From: Syngnathus acus
Lineage: Eukaryota; Chordata; Actinopteri; Syngnathiformes; Syngnathidae
Direction: 5' to 3'
DNA length: 64,000 nucleotides
Assembly (NCBI RefSeq): GCF_901709675.1
Contig: NC_051106.1
Span: 1,152,001 to 1,216,000, forward strand
Each line of letters starts with the position of its first letter. Position 1 is the stretch's first letter. Shown in pieces: positions 24,003 to 36,509 of this stretch. The notes under the pieces were generated by a model, which saw only the letters and a list, made by a program, of their open reading frames with translations, was not told where the DNA came from and made no database searches. The translations under genes and the position numbers were made by a program.

Positions 24003-25764
24003 ACTGCACGGTTAGCGTCTACCCGCCCCTGGCCTTGTGATGCGTTCGGGGATGTCGGAAAGAAGCCTGACAACTTGACAAGAACGGGATTCCCATTACG
24101 TGGTATTCGAGAGCCCCCAAATCACCAGACAAAAATCACATTAAACTTCAAACCAAGAGACAATTTCGGATAAGGCATTGTGGAAATAGATTGCTTATTA
24201 CGTTGTTGTTTTGACATAACGAGAAAACTGCTGTTTTTTCCCAGTCACTTAAACCCCGCAAAAAAAGACTAGTACTATATCGTCAATTTCATCAAAACCT
24301 GGACACTTTGCTCTCAAAACATGGCAAATATTCTGGTTCCTTAGATGTATTAAGCTTTAAAAGTAATCTATACTGACGTTTGTTTCTTAACGTCGCTGGA
24401 CGCCTGGCGTTCAAATTTCCGAGGGGTTTGTGAAAGCAGCACGTCACCGCCCACTTGTGTTGCTACCTGATGTCTGTCCTCATTTGCCACCCGTACTGCC
24501 AAAATAACGACATTGAAAACACGCCTTTGGTCTACGCCAAGAGTTTTCCAAATAATTTAGACAGTTGACATTTTTTGGAGAGATACAAATATTTGAAGAA
24601 AAAACAAATTTGATATTTTGTTGTACGAGTTTCACTTTCCATTGTCACTTGGCACGAAATTCTGTTAATCGAGTTTTATGAGTCACTATTAACAAAATAT
24701 TTGTTTTTTTCTTTTAATCAAACTAAGGCTTTTTTTCTAACCTCGACTAGTTTCGATGTTTGGTGACACTTCCGGTACGTAACCGGAATTATCCATCTGA
24801 ACTGATCAAGAGTTTTTAAAGCTTTCAAAGAGCAGAAAATGTCAAAACTAGTCTAAGTAAAAAAAAAAAAAAAAGCCTAATTTGTCTGACGAAGAAAAAA
24901 ACTAACATAATTCAAAACAAGATTAAATTATTTGACAATGTAACAAAAAATGCAGATGAAAAAAGAGCTTATCACAACGTACATTCATACAATCAATTAT
25001 TTAATATTTTTTTGGGCATTTTTACAGTACAATACAAGTTATTAACATGCATTACTTATTCCCCCCAAAACACACTCCAAAAAACGCTACCAATCAATCA
25101 CTTCCTAAAATCAAAAAAAATAACTGAATAGCCAAAGATTTTTTATAGTATTTACATTTTTTTCTTGTCATTCAGCTCTAAAACCTCCATTTTAAGTCTA
25201 TTGAAGCAATAATGAAAAAAAAAAAAAAAGAAGCTATTTAAGTGCTCTAAAAGCACCAAAAAGCCTCAAGCGTAATATCAAGTAAACTTTGAACAAAAAA
25301 AGTAAAAACACTTTAGGTTTTCTTTACGTGGCTAGCTCAAACCCATGATTCCAGCAGAAATTAATTAAGCAAAAAGCCATGACAACACCATCAATCAAGT
25401 CGATAACCAACAGAAATAAAAGAATAAATTATGTCAACAATGGACTTTTTAAAGCATGTGGGTGGCATAAAACGTACTTGAATTAAAAGTGTTGACTTGA
25501 TTGTCAAAATTAAAACTTTTTTTCCTTTTAATCTTATGGATGAAAAGAAAAGTACATTTAAGACGGGGCGGAACGGATTAAGGCACAGGAGGGGAGCCAC
25601 CTTGGCAGTTTACAGATCAAGTGATGATCCATCGAGTTTGGCAAAAGTGAGGGCTCAAAATGCACGGAATGCATCTGGTGTTGTAAACGTTTGCGGAGAC
25701 AATCACGACGGCGTCTCTGAAGTGAAATGCCGCAAACAACACGTCAGGTCAACACTTGGCATCT
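24003..25764. other. Region between pgrmc2 start and larp1b stop
   Basis: The first few hundred bases are GC-rich near 24003-24060 (pgrmc2 promoter side). The rest is AT-rich with several A and T tracts, and part must be the larp1b 3'UTR. No additional gene or terminal-repeat element seen. Confidence 0.5.
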
Positions 25765-28700
25765 TCATTCCGTGTCCTTCCTCGCTTTGGGCTCGTTCAC
25801 CTTCTTCTGGGCTCCTCCGTCTTTATGGTGCGTCGGCGGCGCTTTGGAGGATGCCTGCACCGGTTTTGAGGTAGAGTTGGAGGGGTGACGGCGACGCCGG
25901 CCGTCGTCCCCCGCCGATGACGAATGGCATCTCCTCCGGCCTCCTTCCTCTCCCATGGGGGGCTGCTGGCACACAGGTTTGTTTGTCACTCTTACAGCTT
26001 ATCACGCTCATTTGAAACGGAGAGAAGCATTTTGGCCTTCCGGGACCTCACTGCTACCCACAATCACATTCCAGGACCAGGCTTGGCCGTCAAATACAAC
26101 ATTTTCCCCCCTTGGTCTTGTGAGACCTGACTGGTATCCCGTGTGGCCTTTGAGATCTGACTGAGGTCTTCAAGGAGCTAAGAATGACTAATTGCTTTCC
26201 AGTGTATCCTTCAAGGACCTAACTGGTTTGCAGTATGACCGCCAAGCTGGTCCAGGCCAGTTTTTAATGAGGTCTTCAACGGTCTGACTCGTTTCCAATG
26301 AAATCTTTGAGTGGTGTGCAGTATAGCCTACAAGGTCCGACTTAAAAGTGTGACTCACTCACCACCACCCTGAAGTCTTCCAGGTTCTTGAACTGGGAGA
26401 GGTGCTCTTGAAGCTTTGGGTCGATAGTCTGATTCTTCATCTTGGAGTACTTCAGGAAGGCCCAGAACTTTTCCAATCCGTACAGCTGACCTGCAGGAGA
26501 AAGACAGTCATTGAAACAAACAAACAAACAAACAAACAAACAAACAAACAAACAAACAAACAAACAAACAAACAAAACCAGAGGGTGACTGATCGTTACC
26601 TCTCTCAAAGTCCCTCAGGGTCTCTTCCTGGAAGTCCTTGAACAGGTCCAAGCGGAACCTCTTCTCCAGGCCGTAGCTGTAGTAACGGAAGAGGCATTCC
26701 AAGCCGTACCTGCGAGGCGTCCATCGTTTATTCGTGGCACGTCATCTAATTGAGCGGAGGCCAATATTTGAAGAAAGACCATGGGCATCCTCGTCCTCAC
26801 CTATAGTTGTCCTTGGCGTCCTCCAGCGAGTACTGTTTGAACTCCTCGTACATCTTCCTGTTGAAGTTGTCCCTCAGGAAGAAGGACCAGAACCGAAACA
26901 GGGTGTTCATCTCTTGGGACTGGCCGACGCCCAGCCTCTTACGCTCTGAGCACAAGCAAGCAGAGGGACGCTGCGTCAGCAAAGGCGGTGGCACACAAAA
27001 CCCACAGCGCTTGCTTGCGGCTCTGTTGTCGCTACCATTCAGGCATCGCCGTCTGTACTTGTGGTAGCCCTGCTGCGTGAAGCCGTTGTCCCGTAGTAGC
27101 TCATGCGACGGATGCCAGAACTTGGGCAGCGACTGCGGTGTGCACCCGTAGCCACCCGTGGGCGGAGCCCCTTCCGAGGGCGAAGCGTTGGAGCTGCTGT
27201 GGGAAGGAGGACCAGAGAGCGAGTGCCTGTCAGCAGAATTCAAAATGGACGCCAGGGCCAGGCAAACCAAACAAAAAGGAGAGAGAGTGGGACGTCCCAC
27301 ATCGATGCAAGGCCGACCTGATGGAGGCAGATCGCAGGCGATGCTCACGCGAGTCCATGACCCAGCCAATGTGTGCTTCCTGCGGCGGGTTGGAACTGTG
27401 CCGGGTCTTCTTCTTCCTGGGCATCTGCAACACGGGCTGAAATGTTCAGGACCACTTCCGGCGGCATTAGTTAGCCGTGGAGCTGACCTGTCCATCCACG
27501 GCGCCGCTCTCCTTCATCACCGGGTAAAAGCGGGGCGCCTTGGTCGGGTCCTGGCGCCCGGGAGTGCGCGGCGTTCTCGGGGTTCGGGCTTGGTGGGTGC
27601 CGGGCGACTCTGGCACGGTTTTGGGCAAGGAGCGAGCCATTTCCGTCTCGGCGGGCCCTGAAAAGGTGCAAGGTTGAGCGTGGGCTCGACTTGGGCCAGC
27701 GGCGCAAGTGGCGACAAAGCTCACCGGCGGTGGGCGGGGCCGGCGCTTCCTGATCGGGGTCCACGGCCACTTTGGGCGTGAGCGTGTCAAACTCATCCTG
27801 GCTGATGACGCTCAGCTTCTTGAAGTTCTCCACTTCCTGCTGAAGACAGCAGTGGAAGACCTTCCAATTTCTTTTCTCCACTGGTTGTAAAAAGGCCGAT
27901 AAGAAAGTAGTAACACGGCGGCTGTGCGTGAGACACTAAACAGATGCGACGCAAGGGACTTTGGACGTTATACAGCAGTGGACAAAGTGACCTTGATGCG
28001 GGCGTGTGCGCGCGTTCAGGCGTGACATTTCCCACATGTTGAACACTTAAAAAACTTGTTTTAAAAAAACAAGACAAGGGCAAAAGGGAACAAGTGAGGA
28101 ATTTAGAACCTAAAAAAATTGACGGAGGAACAGTTAAAAAAAAGCCAACTACCGTTGAATTGGGCCCGTATGGTTTCACTCAAAAGCCCTTCAGAAGTCT
28201 TCCTTGTTTTATATTCACCAAGCAAAACGTCTAGTTATTTTTTCTAGTGAAAGATCGCAGCGCACGTTCCACTTGACATGATCAATCTCGGTTTGAGTTA
28301 AATATTTAATAATTTCAGTCTGAACGCTGCGTCAGGATTATGAAAGACGAGGTCGGGCCTCATGGCGTGCCCTAGCGATGGCGTACGTTGCTAGCTAAGA
28401 TGCTACCTTGGTGCAGTCGGCCTGTTCGGCTCCCTTCCACAGGTCCTGCTCGTAGTAGTAAAGACCGTCATTGATGGCCTTGACCAGGTCGGCGGTAAGC
28501 TTGGCGCGCGACTCGTGGTTGCCGGTGCGGTCGCCGCTGGGGTGCTTTCGCAGGTACGGCGGCGTCTGCGTGACAATCAGAATCTTGTCCACATCCTGGT
28601 CATCCAGCTCGTAGTCCGAGTCGTCGTCTTCCGACCAGTCGGTGAACTGGTTCTTGCGCGGCGCCATCTGCTCCATCTCTTCATCAAACATGAAGTCCAG

Positions 28701-31700
28701 CTCCTCCTGCTCGGCCTCCGGGGCAGCGCGCTGCTGCTGCTGCAGAAGGGGCGGTGCCTCACCACGCTCCTTCAACGCATCATCGACAACGTTAGCCAAT
28801 CAAGCACGACACTTCGAGTTGACATTGCAGTCGATCGCGGTACCTTTGCTTTGCCAGAGGCGTGTCGGTGACGTTTCTCCACTTGGATCCAGGCGTCGGC
28901 AGGGGCGTCGCTAGAGGCCGCCGCTTCCTGGCTGGCAGGTTGGGGCTCATCTGCGGGGTCTTTAGACGCAGTCGGTTCAGTGGCAGCCTCTTTCGTGTTC
29001 AATGAAACTGCAAAGGCAACATTTGAAGTCTGATGATGATTGGCACCGATGAAACGACACCGTCGTCATCTCATTGGTTTGATGGGGCTACTTCCTGAAA
29101 TCTGGTCAGGATCTCATCCAGAAAATATTCCGGTGTAAATGTCACTGGCTTTAACATTTATGCATGGGGAAAAGTAAAATTGAAAAAAGGACAAAAGGTG
29201 AAAGATGAGCCTAGCAAGTAAAGAAGAGCAGAGGCGGAATGAAGCTGATTGCTGACCAGCGTTGGCGACGCTCTGCCGTGGAACAAACTCGGGACAGTGA
29301 ACGAGCTGCGAGAAGTCGGTGCGGGGCGAGCCCACGACGGGCGGTGCGGGGATGGGCCAGCGCTCGGGCTCCGCTTTGCATCGGACCCGGTCGTCCACTA
29401 CCTCCACCTCTTTGCTGCTTTTCAGGGCCTGGGCCAAAAACACAAGATGCATCAGCTCGCTGCTAGGTTGCCACCAGGTCAGTGCTCTTACCTCTACGAT
29501 GAGGCCCACGTCGGTGGTGAGCGCTTGCACGCGGTGGAAGCTGGCGATGAGCGAGATGGGCAGGAAGCCCTGCGTGTCCATCTTCCTCCTTAGGAAGAAG
29601 TCTCGCTCCAGGTTGTGCAAGCTGAAGTAGTACTCGCTGCAACGCACACATCAGGATGACGCCGCCGCCGCCAGCCAATCCAACGACAACAAAATACAAC
29701 TGTGCTATTGAGATCCTGACATGCGATTGAATTTTTTCATTGAGGAACTCACATTTGTCGTTTGATGTACTCCTTGAGAAGCTTCTCGTCCACCGTATAC
29801 ATCTGCACTTTGTTCCCGTCGTCGTAGTAGTAAACCATCCCGCCGCCGCCGAACTCAGAGGCGGTGCCGTCCGTTCCCTCGCGGTAGCCCTGCGAGTACT
29901 CAAAGCGACCTAGAAGGAGGCGGGGCAAGCGTTCATGGGGCTGGCCTAAAGTCTTGGGGGTCATTGTCATGTCCACATACCTCTACCACGACCTCTGCCG
30001 CGTCCGCGTCCTTTGCCCCGGCCTCGGACGCCCCCGCGGGAGCCGCCATCGCTCTCTGCCAAGTCGCGCGTCTCCCTCCTCCAAGCTGGCAAGCAGAGTG
30101 AGCGTGCGTTTGCAGGCATGAGTGCGTGACGGCTTGTCGCCATATTTATGGCGTCATTTGTGACTGGGTCTCTTACTCCTGCCGGTGTCCTGCGGCCGGT
30201 TGTTGTTGTTGTTACTGCTCTGCAACGCGTGGCTGGGTGACGTTGGATCGGGTGAGGTGCTGCCAGGCTCCGCGTCAGAGTGCGCGGGGCCGCCGCCGGG
30301 CGCCCCGTTGCCACCACTGGGCGTCCCGCTGTCACCACCGGGCATCCCGCTGCCACCACCGGGCATCCCGCTCCCACCGCCGGGCGTCCCGCTGCCACCG
30401 CCGGGCGTCCCGCTGCCACCGCCGGGCGTCCCAGCGGGACCGCCACCGCTGCTGCCTTCCCGGGTGGCGTCCTCTAGCGGCAGGGAGACCCACTTGCGTT
30501 TGTTACCTAGCGACACACACAGACGCAGCTGACACACAAGCGCACGGCTGCCATCTTGGAGCGACATTGACGCGGCGACGGCATTTTACGAGTGCTTGAC
30601 ATGTTTGGGATTCTTTGACTAAATCGCGGTCTCGTTGAACCTTTGGGTTATGACATGTTTTGACTTTATGCTCCAATCAAATTGGCCGTTGAGTGCATGG
30701 CGCAGTTTAAAAATGTCGGCCTCACCTCCTCTCTTCTTGGGGCTTGCCGTCTTGACGTCCCGTCCCTGCTTGGCGTCTCCGTCAACAGCTGGCGGCTCTG
30801 CCCGAGGTTGCGTCTCACGGTTCTCTTTGCTCTCGCCTCCCCCACCGTCGTGGCTGCTCTCGGACTTGCGCTCGGGTCGTTCCCGCTTCTTGTCCTTATC
30901 CCGGCGGGAGGACGGCGGCTTCTTGTTTGCGTTGCTGACACCGCCACTGCTGCTGTTTACCACATTTTGTTGCCGCTGGACGCATACAAAAAGCCATCAT
31001 CAGAAAATTCACTCTGTATATTCGGACTTCCTTCCTCCCTTACATTCCCCTAAGGGAAATTCAAAAGTACACATTTCCATGAGATATGTTCCAAATCCAA
31101 TTTTTTGCACCAAATTTGTTTCTTCTTTAAGAAGAAAAAAAAAAAAATTCTTATTTATTTTTTTCTGAGACATTATTTGGAGGGCGGCTCGGTGGCGCAC
31201 TGGGTAGCACGTCCGCCTCACAGTTAGGAGGGTGCGGGTTCGATTCCACCTCCGGCCCTCCCTGTGTGGAGTTTGCATGTTCTCCCCGGGCCCGCGTGGG
31301 TTTTCTCCGGGCACTCCGGTTTCCTCCCACATCCCAAAAACATGCTTGGTAGGCCGATTGAAGACTCCAAATTGTCCCTAGGTGTGTGTGCGAGTGCAAA
31401 TGGTTGTTTGTCTCTGTGTGCCCTGCGATCGGCTGGCAACCGGTTCAGGGTGTCCCCCGCCTACTGCCCGTTGACGGCTGGGATAGGCTCCAGCACTCCC
31501 GCGACCCCCGTGGGGACTAAGCGGTTCAGAAAATGGATGGATGGATGGACATTATTTGGATATTTTTGGGTGTTTTTATTTTTTTTATTTTGAAGAAAAG
31601 CAAATCGTCTGACGTCTTGTGGAAATAAGTTACCCTTTCTTGATACCTGGGATATTCAAGTATCAAATTCATAGTCCACTTTGTGCCTTTTTTAAATTTA

Positions 31701-34675
31701 AAAAAACATACAATATCTGAACTCTTTGTTTTTTGTTTGTTTTTTTAAATGGCGGTCTTACCTCTTTGGCCAGTTCACCGGGCGTCGGCCAGTTTGTGAT
31801 GTCGCCAAAGTCTCCCGACTGGGGGGAGAAAAAAAAAAAAAAGTCAGAATCAGGTCAACAGTTGCTGCGTTGACACAACGTTCACTTTGGACTCGCAAAG
31901 TTTGGACAAGCGAGGTCGGGCGAAGGCTTTGGCTGAGCTAACACGCCCGCTCACCCACGTGCGAGTCCAACACGTTGCTTCACTGCCAATCGCGATTTTG
32001 AATAGGGCCAATGACCACCAAAACGAACGTCAAGAAGCAGCATGCAACCGGCACGAGTGCTGGCGACATCTCAGCGCAATATTTGCCTCACTATATTTGA
32101 ACTGTGCAATTTAAGTTTTTTTTTATTGTCCTTTTTCGGTTCTCAGAGCTTTTTACGTTTCACGGACTGCGTAAAACAATTCTCGCGCTTTCCGGTCAGA
32201 AGTTGCTCGCTGTCATCATCTATTTGAGAGCTGCTCTACTGATGTTCATTTACATTTTTGCAGTGGAAAAACAAGTCAACAAAGCAAACACAAATGAGTT
32301 TGGGTTCATTAAAAATGCTTTTTTTTTTTTTTTTTTTGAAAGAAAGAATCACTTTGCACATTGGTGCTGGCAAGCGGTAGCAGCAGATGTAGCTTTTGCC
32401 AGCCCAAATTCCCACAACTTCTTTTCCAGCGTGAAGGCGGGCAGCGGCAGGTCAAACCGCAGCTCGAGGGACATGTTTTTTATCCCATTCTTGCAACATA
32501 ACACTTTTACCAATGTGTGTGTGGGGGGGAGGAGAGGGGGTGTAAAGCCAAATAAGGTCTGGCATTCCTGCCGTGGGGAGATTCAGAAACAATTCAGAAA
32601 AAGTTCTGGTCCTTACCTTGCTGGATTTTCGGGTTCTGGGTTTGCTGGCACGGACGACCTTCAGAGCGTTTTGCTGATCTGCGGACAGACGATCAAGAGG
32701 TTAGCAATTCGGGTCCGTTTTGGAGTCAAACGACGACAACAAAAGTCGCTTGCCATGTGTGTGCACCATGTCCAAGCCAAAAACGTGCGCCGGCCGCCTG
32801 AGTCAGGGCCTTCGCTGCAAGTGCAAGACCTGGGAGGAGTGCCCCCCCCCTATCGCCTGCCAGAGGACGGCCAACGAGATAAGAGGCCAAAGGGCCGGCC
32901 GGGCAGCCACAAGAAGTCTGGGCTGTAAAATGATGCCGCCGTCACCACGGCGGTCAAATATAGCGAAGCTAACCTTACAAACACTCGCATGACTCTCTTT
33001 CAAACACATTGCCAGTGCCCGGGGGCACTTTGTTGCCCACAGTTTGGGGGGGCAAACGGGCCTCAAAGGTGGCCCAAAACTTGAAAGAGCAAAATATTTT
33101 TCTCGCAGCTTTCTCTAAAGAAAAAATGCTGACACTTGACTTGAGTCGTCCTTGAAAACAGTCTGCCGATTACAGCGGCACAATTTCATTTTCAATCAGT
33201 TCAAACAGTGCACGACACGTGCGCTTTATGACATAATTGAAAGCCGCTTTGTTACACCGAACAGAATGAAGAAAGACGTTTTCAGCAACCAACTTCAGGA
33301 AACAAATTGCAACATTGACGAGTCACAATTCTTGATTGTCAAAGTCGCATAATGCGACTTTTTGGCAAAGTGGGAGCGGTGGTGGCGCGCTCAATTTTGG
33401 GGGGCGTCGTGTGTGCTTTCCAACACAAAAGCCCCCACGGCGGAGGAATTGGAGAAAAGGATATTTCCTACGACCTAAAAACCAAATAAGGACTTTGCTC
33501 TCGTGACTGGTGCAAAGATTTCGACAGCCCAATTCGTCAAGTTCTTTTAAATGTGCAGTCCAGCACTTAGCTTGACTTTGTACAAAGGTTAACCTTCAAG
33601 AATGTTTACTTATGGATGCCACCTCGGTGTTCATTACTTGTATCTGCCTAAGGTCGCTATTGAAATGACTCAAATGTTGAGACTACATTCTGGTTCGTAG
33701 CGCCATGATCCCATGTGTAGCACCAATTGTACAGAACAAAAGACATTATTTTATTTTGGAGTGGGGATGTTGGTCAGAGCCTCACAATCCAATTTCTCCC
33801 ATTCGATTCTGGTTGCGATTTATTAACCAATTCAGAAGGTTGAAAGGAATTATGAGGGGAGTTCTGCGATGCATCAAGTGATTGGAATCTTTACCCACTG
33901 CTGTTGCCTTCTAAAACTTCTGACTGGGAGCACAGCGGAAAACCTCACTAAACTTTTGCACATCTTGACATCAAGGCCAAGTCACTATAAGAGACTATGG
34001 GGAATGATTTCAAACTGCCTTTTGCGGCTCCCCTGGTTGACACTGGCATCCCTCCCAGGGAGGGGGAGGGGGCGATGGAGGAGGGACGGGTGGGGCTACA
34101 TGCTAACAGCTACAGAAGTAGCAGTTGTCAGCAATCAACACGTGGTGCTCACAGAAGAGGGAGGAAGGGGGAGCGAAAGGGGGGGGGGGGGGTGCAGGGG
34201 TCCTCTCAAATGTTGACATGCTCACATTAAAAAGTGGCCTATTGAGAATAATAATCCCTCGTGGCCCAGCGGGATTATTCAAAATGTCAAAGTCCGAGCA
34301 CGCATACGCGACACGTGCAAAAGTCCTACTCGACATTCGCTCGCCAGCAATCAGCTCACCTCTGTCTTGTGAGGCCGACGAGTGGACGCTGTGGAGCGGC
34401 ACCCTGCTCGTTGTGCTGCGGGTCCACGCATTGACTTTGGGCGGCGGAGCCTCGACGACTTTCTTGGCCACCGCGTCGTCGTCGAGGCTCGGCTCGCAGT
34501 CGCCTGGCTCCGCTCGTCGCCCCTCCGCGCCTACCTCGGCAGCCCGCTCAGCCTCCGAGGGATTGTTGTTGTGGGGGTTCGGCTTCTCCTGCTCGGCTCC
34601 GCGAGAGCTCGCCGCCGCGGGCGGTAGCGCTGTCAAACTGGAGTCCAAGTGACCGCTTTCCAGCTCGCTTGACAT
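25765..34675 (-). CDS. larp1b: La-related protein 1B (LARP1 family)
   Basis: RNA-binding protein of the LARP1 family, whose DM15 region binds the cap and TOP motif of ribosomal-protein mRNAs. Nineteen coding exons: 34360-34675, 32617-32678, 31762-31818, 30726-30975, 30177-30506, 29981-30085, 29753-29909, 29492-29636, 29257-29428, 28844-29007, 28407-28739, 27725-27839, 27488-27657, 27318-27424, 27036-27193, 26801-26945, 26600-26709, 26363-26490, 25765-25962. Phases agree; about 1073 aa. Visible: APPPKVNAW motif, RG-rich tract, La module ([39 protein letters not shown]), PAM2-like acidic middle ([14 protein letters not shown]), and C-terminal DM15 repeats ([76 protein letters not shown]). LARP1B rather than LARP1 is favoured by [11 protein letters not shown] and by the adjacent pgrmc2, as in human. 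An in-frame ATG at 34787-34789 is an alternative start. Exact edges of the 28739 and 25962 exons are uncertain. Confidence 0.92.
26514..26575. repeat. (AAAC)n microsatellite, about 15 units
   Basis: Uninterrupted AAAC repeat in a larp1b intron. On the gene's strand it reads (GTTT)n and ends about 24 bases before the acceptor of the 26363-26490 exon, in the position of the branch point and polypyrimidine tract. Confidence 0.95.
30290..30434 (-). repeat. Coding minisatellite in larp1b (21-bp unit)
   Basis: Seven tandem units encode TPGGGSG and variants ([28 protein letters not shown]), around residues 255-303 of the predicted protein, within exon 5. The frame is kept because the unit is 21 bases. 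This segment has no counterpart in the human LARP1/LARP1B sequences I recall. Confidence 0.85.
31182..31548 (+). mobile_element. tRNA-derived SINE (L2-tailed, AFC-like), copy 2 (larp1b intron)
   Basis: Nearly identical to 17278-17637, with the same A- and B-box head, body and GGATGGATGG tail. Flanked by a perfect 12-bp duplication, ACATTATTTGGA (31170-31181 and 31549-31560). It lies antisense to larp1b in the intron between the 30726-30975 and 31762-31818 exons. Confidence 0.93.
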
Positions 34676-35010
34676 GATCCTGCTCGTTTCGCAAAAGCCG
34701 CCGCGCTTAAATCCAGGGTGAACTTTTGGTCCTTGCGTTCCTATCCCAGAGAAAAGCGGACAAAAATCTGGTGGGGTGTCCACATCCACAAGTCGAGGTA
34801 AACAACTTTTTCAAGGGGGGTGGGAAGTGTCTTGGATCTCGCTAGCCAGCTAGCCCGAGTGGCTCCAGGCCGAGTCGCTCCCGTTAGCCACCTAGCTCAA
34901 GTCGATGCTAACCGTTAGCCGCCTAGCCCGAGTGGGTTTGAGCCAGCTAGCAGGCTAGCGAGCTAGCCTCACCGCGCACACGTCTGTCCGCTAGCCCCGG
35001 AGGAAGAGTG
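34676..35010 (-). promoter_or_regulatory. larp1b 5'UTR/promoter with GCTAGC-rich repeats
   Basis: Upstream of the larp1b ATG, three degenerate units of TTAGCCRCCTAGCYCRAGT type occur at about 34840-34945, followed by clustered GCTAG motifs. The region is GC-rich with CpGs, as expected for a housekeeping promoter. Function of the repeats is unknown. Confidence 0.45.
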
Positions 35011-35509
35011 TCGTTGAGCCCCGCGAGTGGCGAGTTTTACGTCAGTCGGGCGTTTACCTCCGAGTGGCGCAGCGACACGTTGTCGCTCGAGCTGCCTTGG
35101 ACTTGGCGTAACTTTTGAAAGGCTTGAAAGTATGACGCGGTCCCGAGTGAGCGTGTCAAGTCCACGCTACCAAGCAGGCAGCTCGGAGCTACTGGCTACT
35201 CCCACTAGTGCCACCGCCGACTGCAACTCTCAGACTGTACACCGTGTACTGCGGCGCTCTCGTCAACGTGCCGCTGCGCTGTAAACAGTCACTCTGCTGC
35301 CCCCGGCAGGTAGCAAGCGGCAATGCAGCGCAACTACTGTTTTCATTGTTTTTTGCTCGCTCGCTCGCTCAAAACTATACAATCCCTCCCCCCCCAAAAA
35401 AAATGATTTCGAAAAACAGGAAAAATATTTAGAAAAAAATATATAAAAAAAGAATAAAATACTGAAAAAAGGGGGGTATAAACCAAAGAAATATACTCTG
35501 TATAGGGAG

Positions 35510-35615
35510 TCGCTGATGGTGTAGGGGTACGCTTGCCTGTCTTATGTGCCGACACCATGAGTACGATTCTCACATATGACGGTGTGCATGTGTGTGACTT
35601 GAAAAAAACACTTTC
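35510..35615 (+). mobile_element. Possible tRNA-derived SINE head
   Basis: TGATGGTGTAGGGGTACG resembles a Pol III A box and GAGTACGATTCTC a diverged B box at the right spacing. It is followed by CATGTGTGTGACTTG and an A run. No target duplication found, and the arms do not fold into a full tRNA. Confidence 0.4.
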
Positions 35616-35639
35616 ATTTTGTTACACACACACACTTAG

Positions 35640-36305
35640 CTTAGTTTAGGGGCAGTCCATCGATTTTGATGATGACGTTGCTCCAGATTAAAAGTATGGA
35701 CAGTTATTGGGGTGTTTTGCGGCGGTGCATAGCCATGTGGCTGTGCAGGCCGATGTGTGATCCGCAGGTCTTGCCACATGAGGGCCAGGAGTATGTGGTA
35801 CTGGAGGGCGTTGGCCCTGCAGCACGCTGATGCCTCTGTGCACGGCGTTTTATCCTCCTCTGTGGCCTGCTCCTGAAGGTGAGTAACACCCTGGTGGCAA
35901 TGGGAACTCCAGGTGTGGCAAGCAGCAGCCAGGGACTCGAGTGCTGTAGGTGTAATGTCGCACTTCTTCAGGAGGGTTTTGAGGTGATCCTTGTAGCGCT
36001 TTTTCTGGCCCCCTGCAGATCTCTGACCACCCAAAAGCTGGCCATAGAGGATCTGCCTAGGGAGGCGGTGGGTAGGCATACGGATCACATGACCTACCCA
36101 ACGTAGATGTTTCTGCGCAAGGAGCAGGGCAATGCTGAGTGTGTGGGTCCGGTCGAAGATCTCAACATAGGGCACCCTGTCTTCCCAAGACACACCCAGG
36201 ATCCTTTGCAGGCAGCGGATGTGGAAGGCCTCTAGGGTTCGTATGTGCCTCTGGTAGGGTGTCCAGGTTTCCGAGCCATATAGCAGTGTAGACAGACATA
36301 CTGCC
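35640..36305 (-). mobile_element. LINE retrotransposon C-terminal fragment
   Basis: Minus-strand translation reads LLYGSETWTPYQRHIRTLEA, HIRCLQRILGVSWEDRV, then LRWVGHVIRMPTHRLPRQIL and GGQKKRYKDHLKTLLKKCDI. This is the conserved region after the reverse transcriptase in several fish LINE clades. It is open for about 185 codons from 36193 to 35636, but 5' truncated. The clade cannot be named safely. Confidence 0.75.
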
Positions 36306-36509
36306 TTTGGTGGAGATAGTAAAACTATTGATTTCTTTATTACTTTATTTAGATGTATTCTTTCACTGATTCTTCAAGATGATGTATTTGGTCAGAATGT
36401 TTGCCGTTTTATGTGATTTCGCCTCATTAGATAAACATATTTCTTAAATCTGAACTGCAGGCGCTGAAGTGATGGAAATTATTATTCATAATAACAGTGT
36501 CGTATATAA

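Noticed and set aside
23566-24173. Arg-rich frames on both strands at the pgrmc2 start
   Set aside because: GC-rich shadows of pgrmc2 exon 1; no splice logic or similarity.
32104-32928. 274-codon plus-strand open frame
   Set aside because: It crosses a poly(T) tract and the larp1b exon on the other strand, with no recognisable domain; it is chance opening in an intron.
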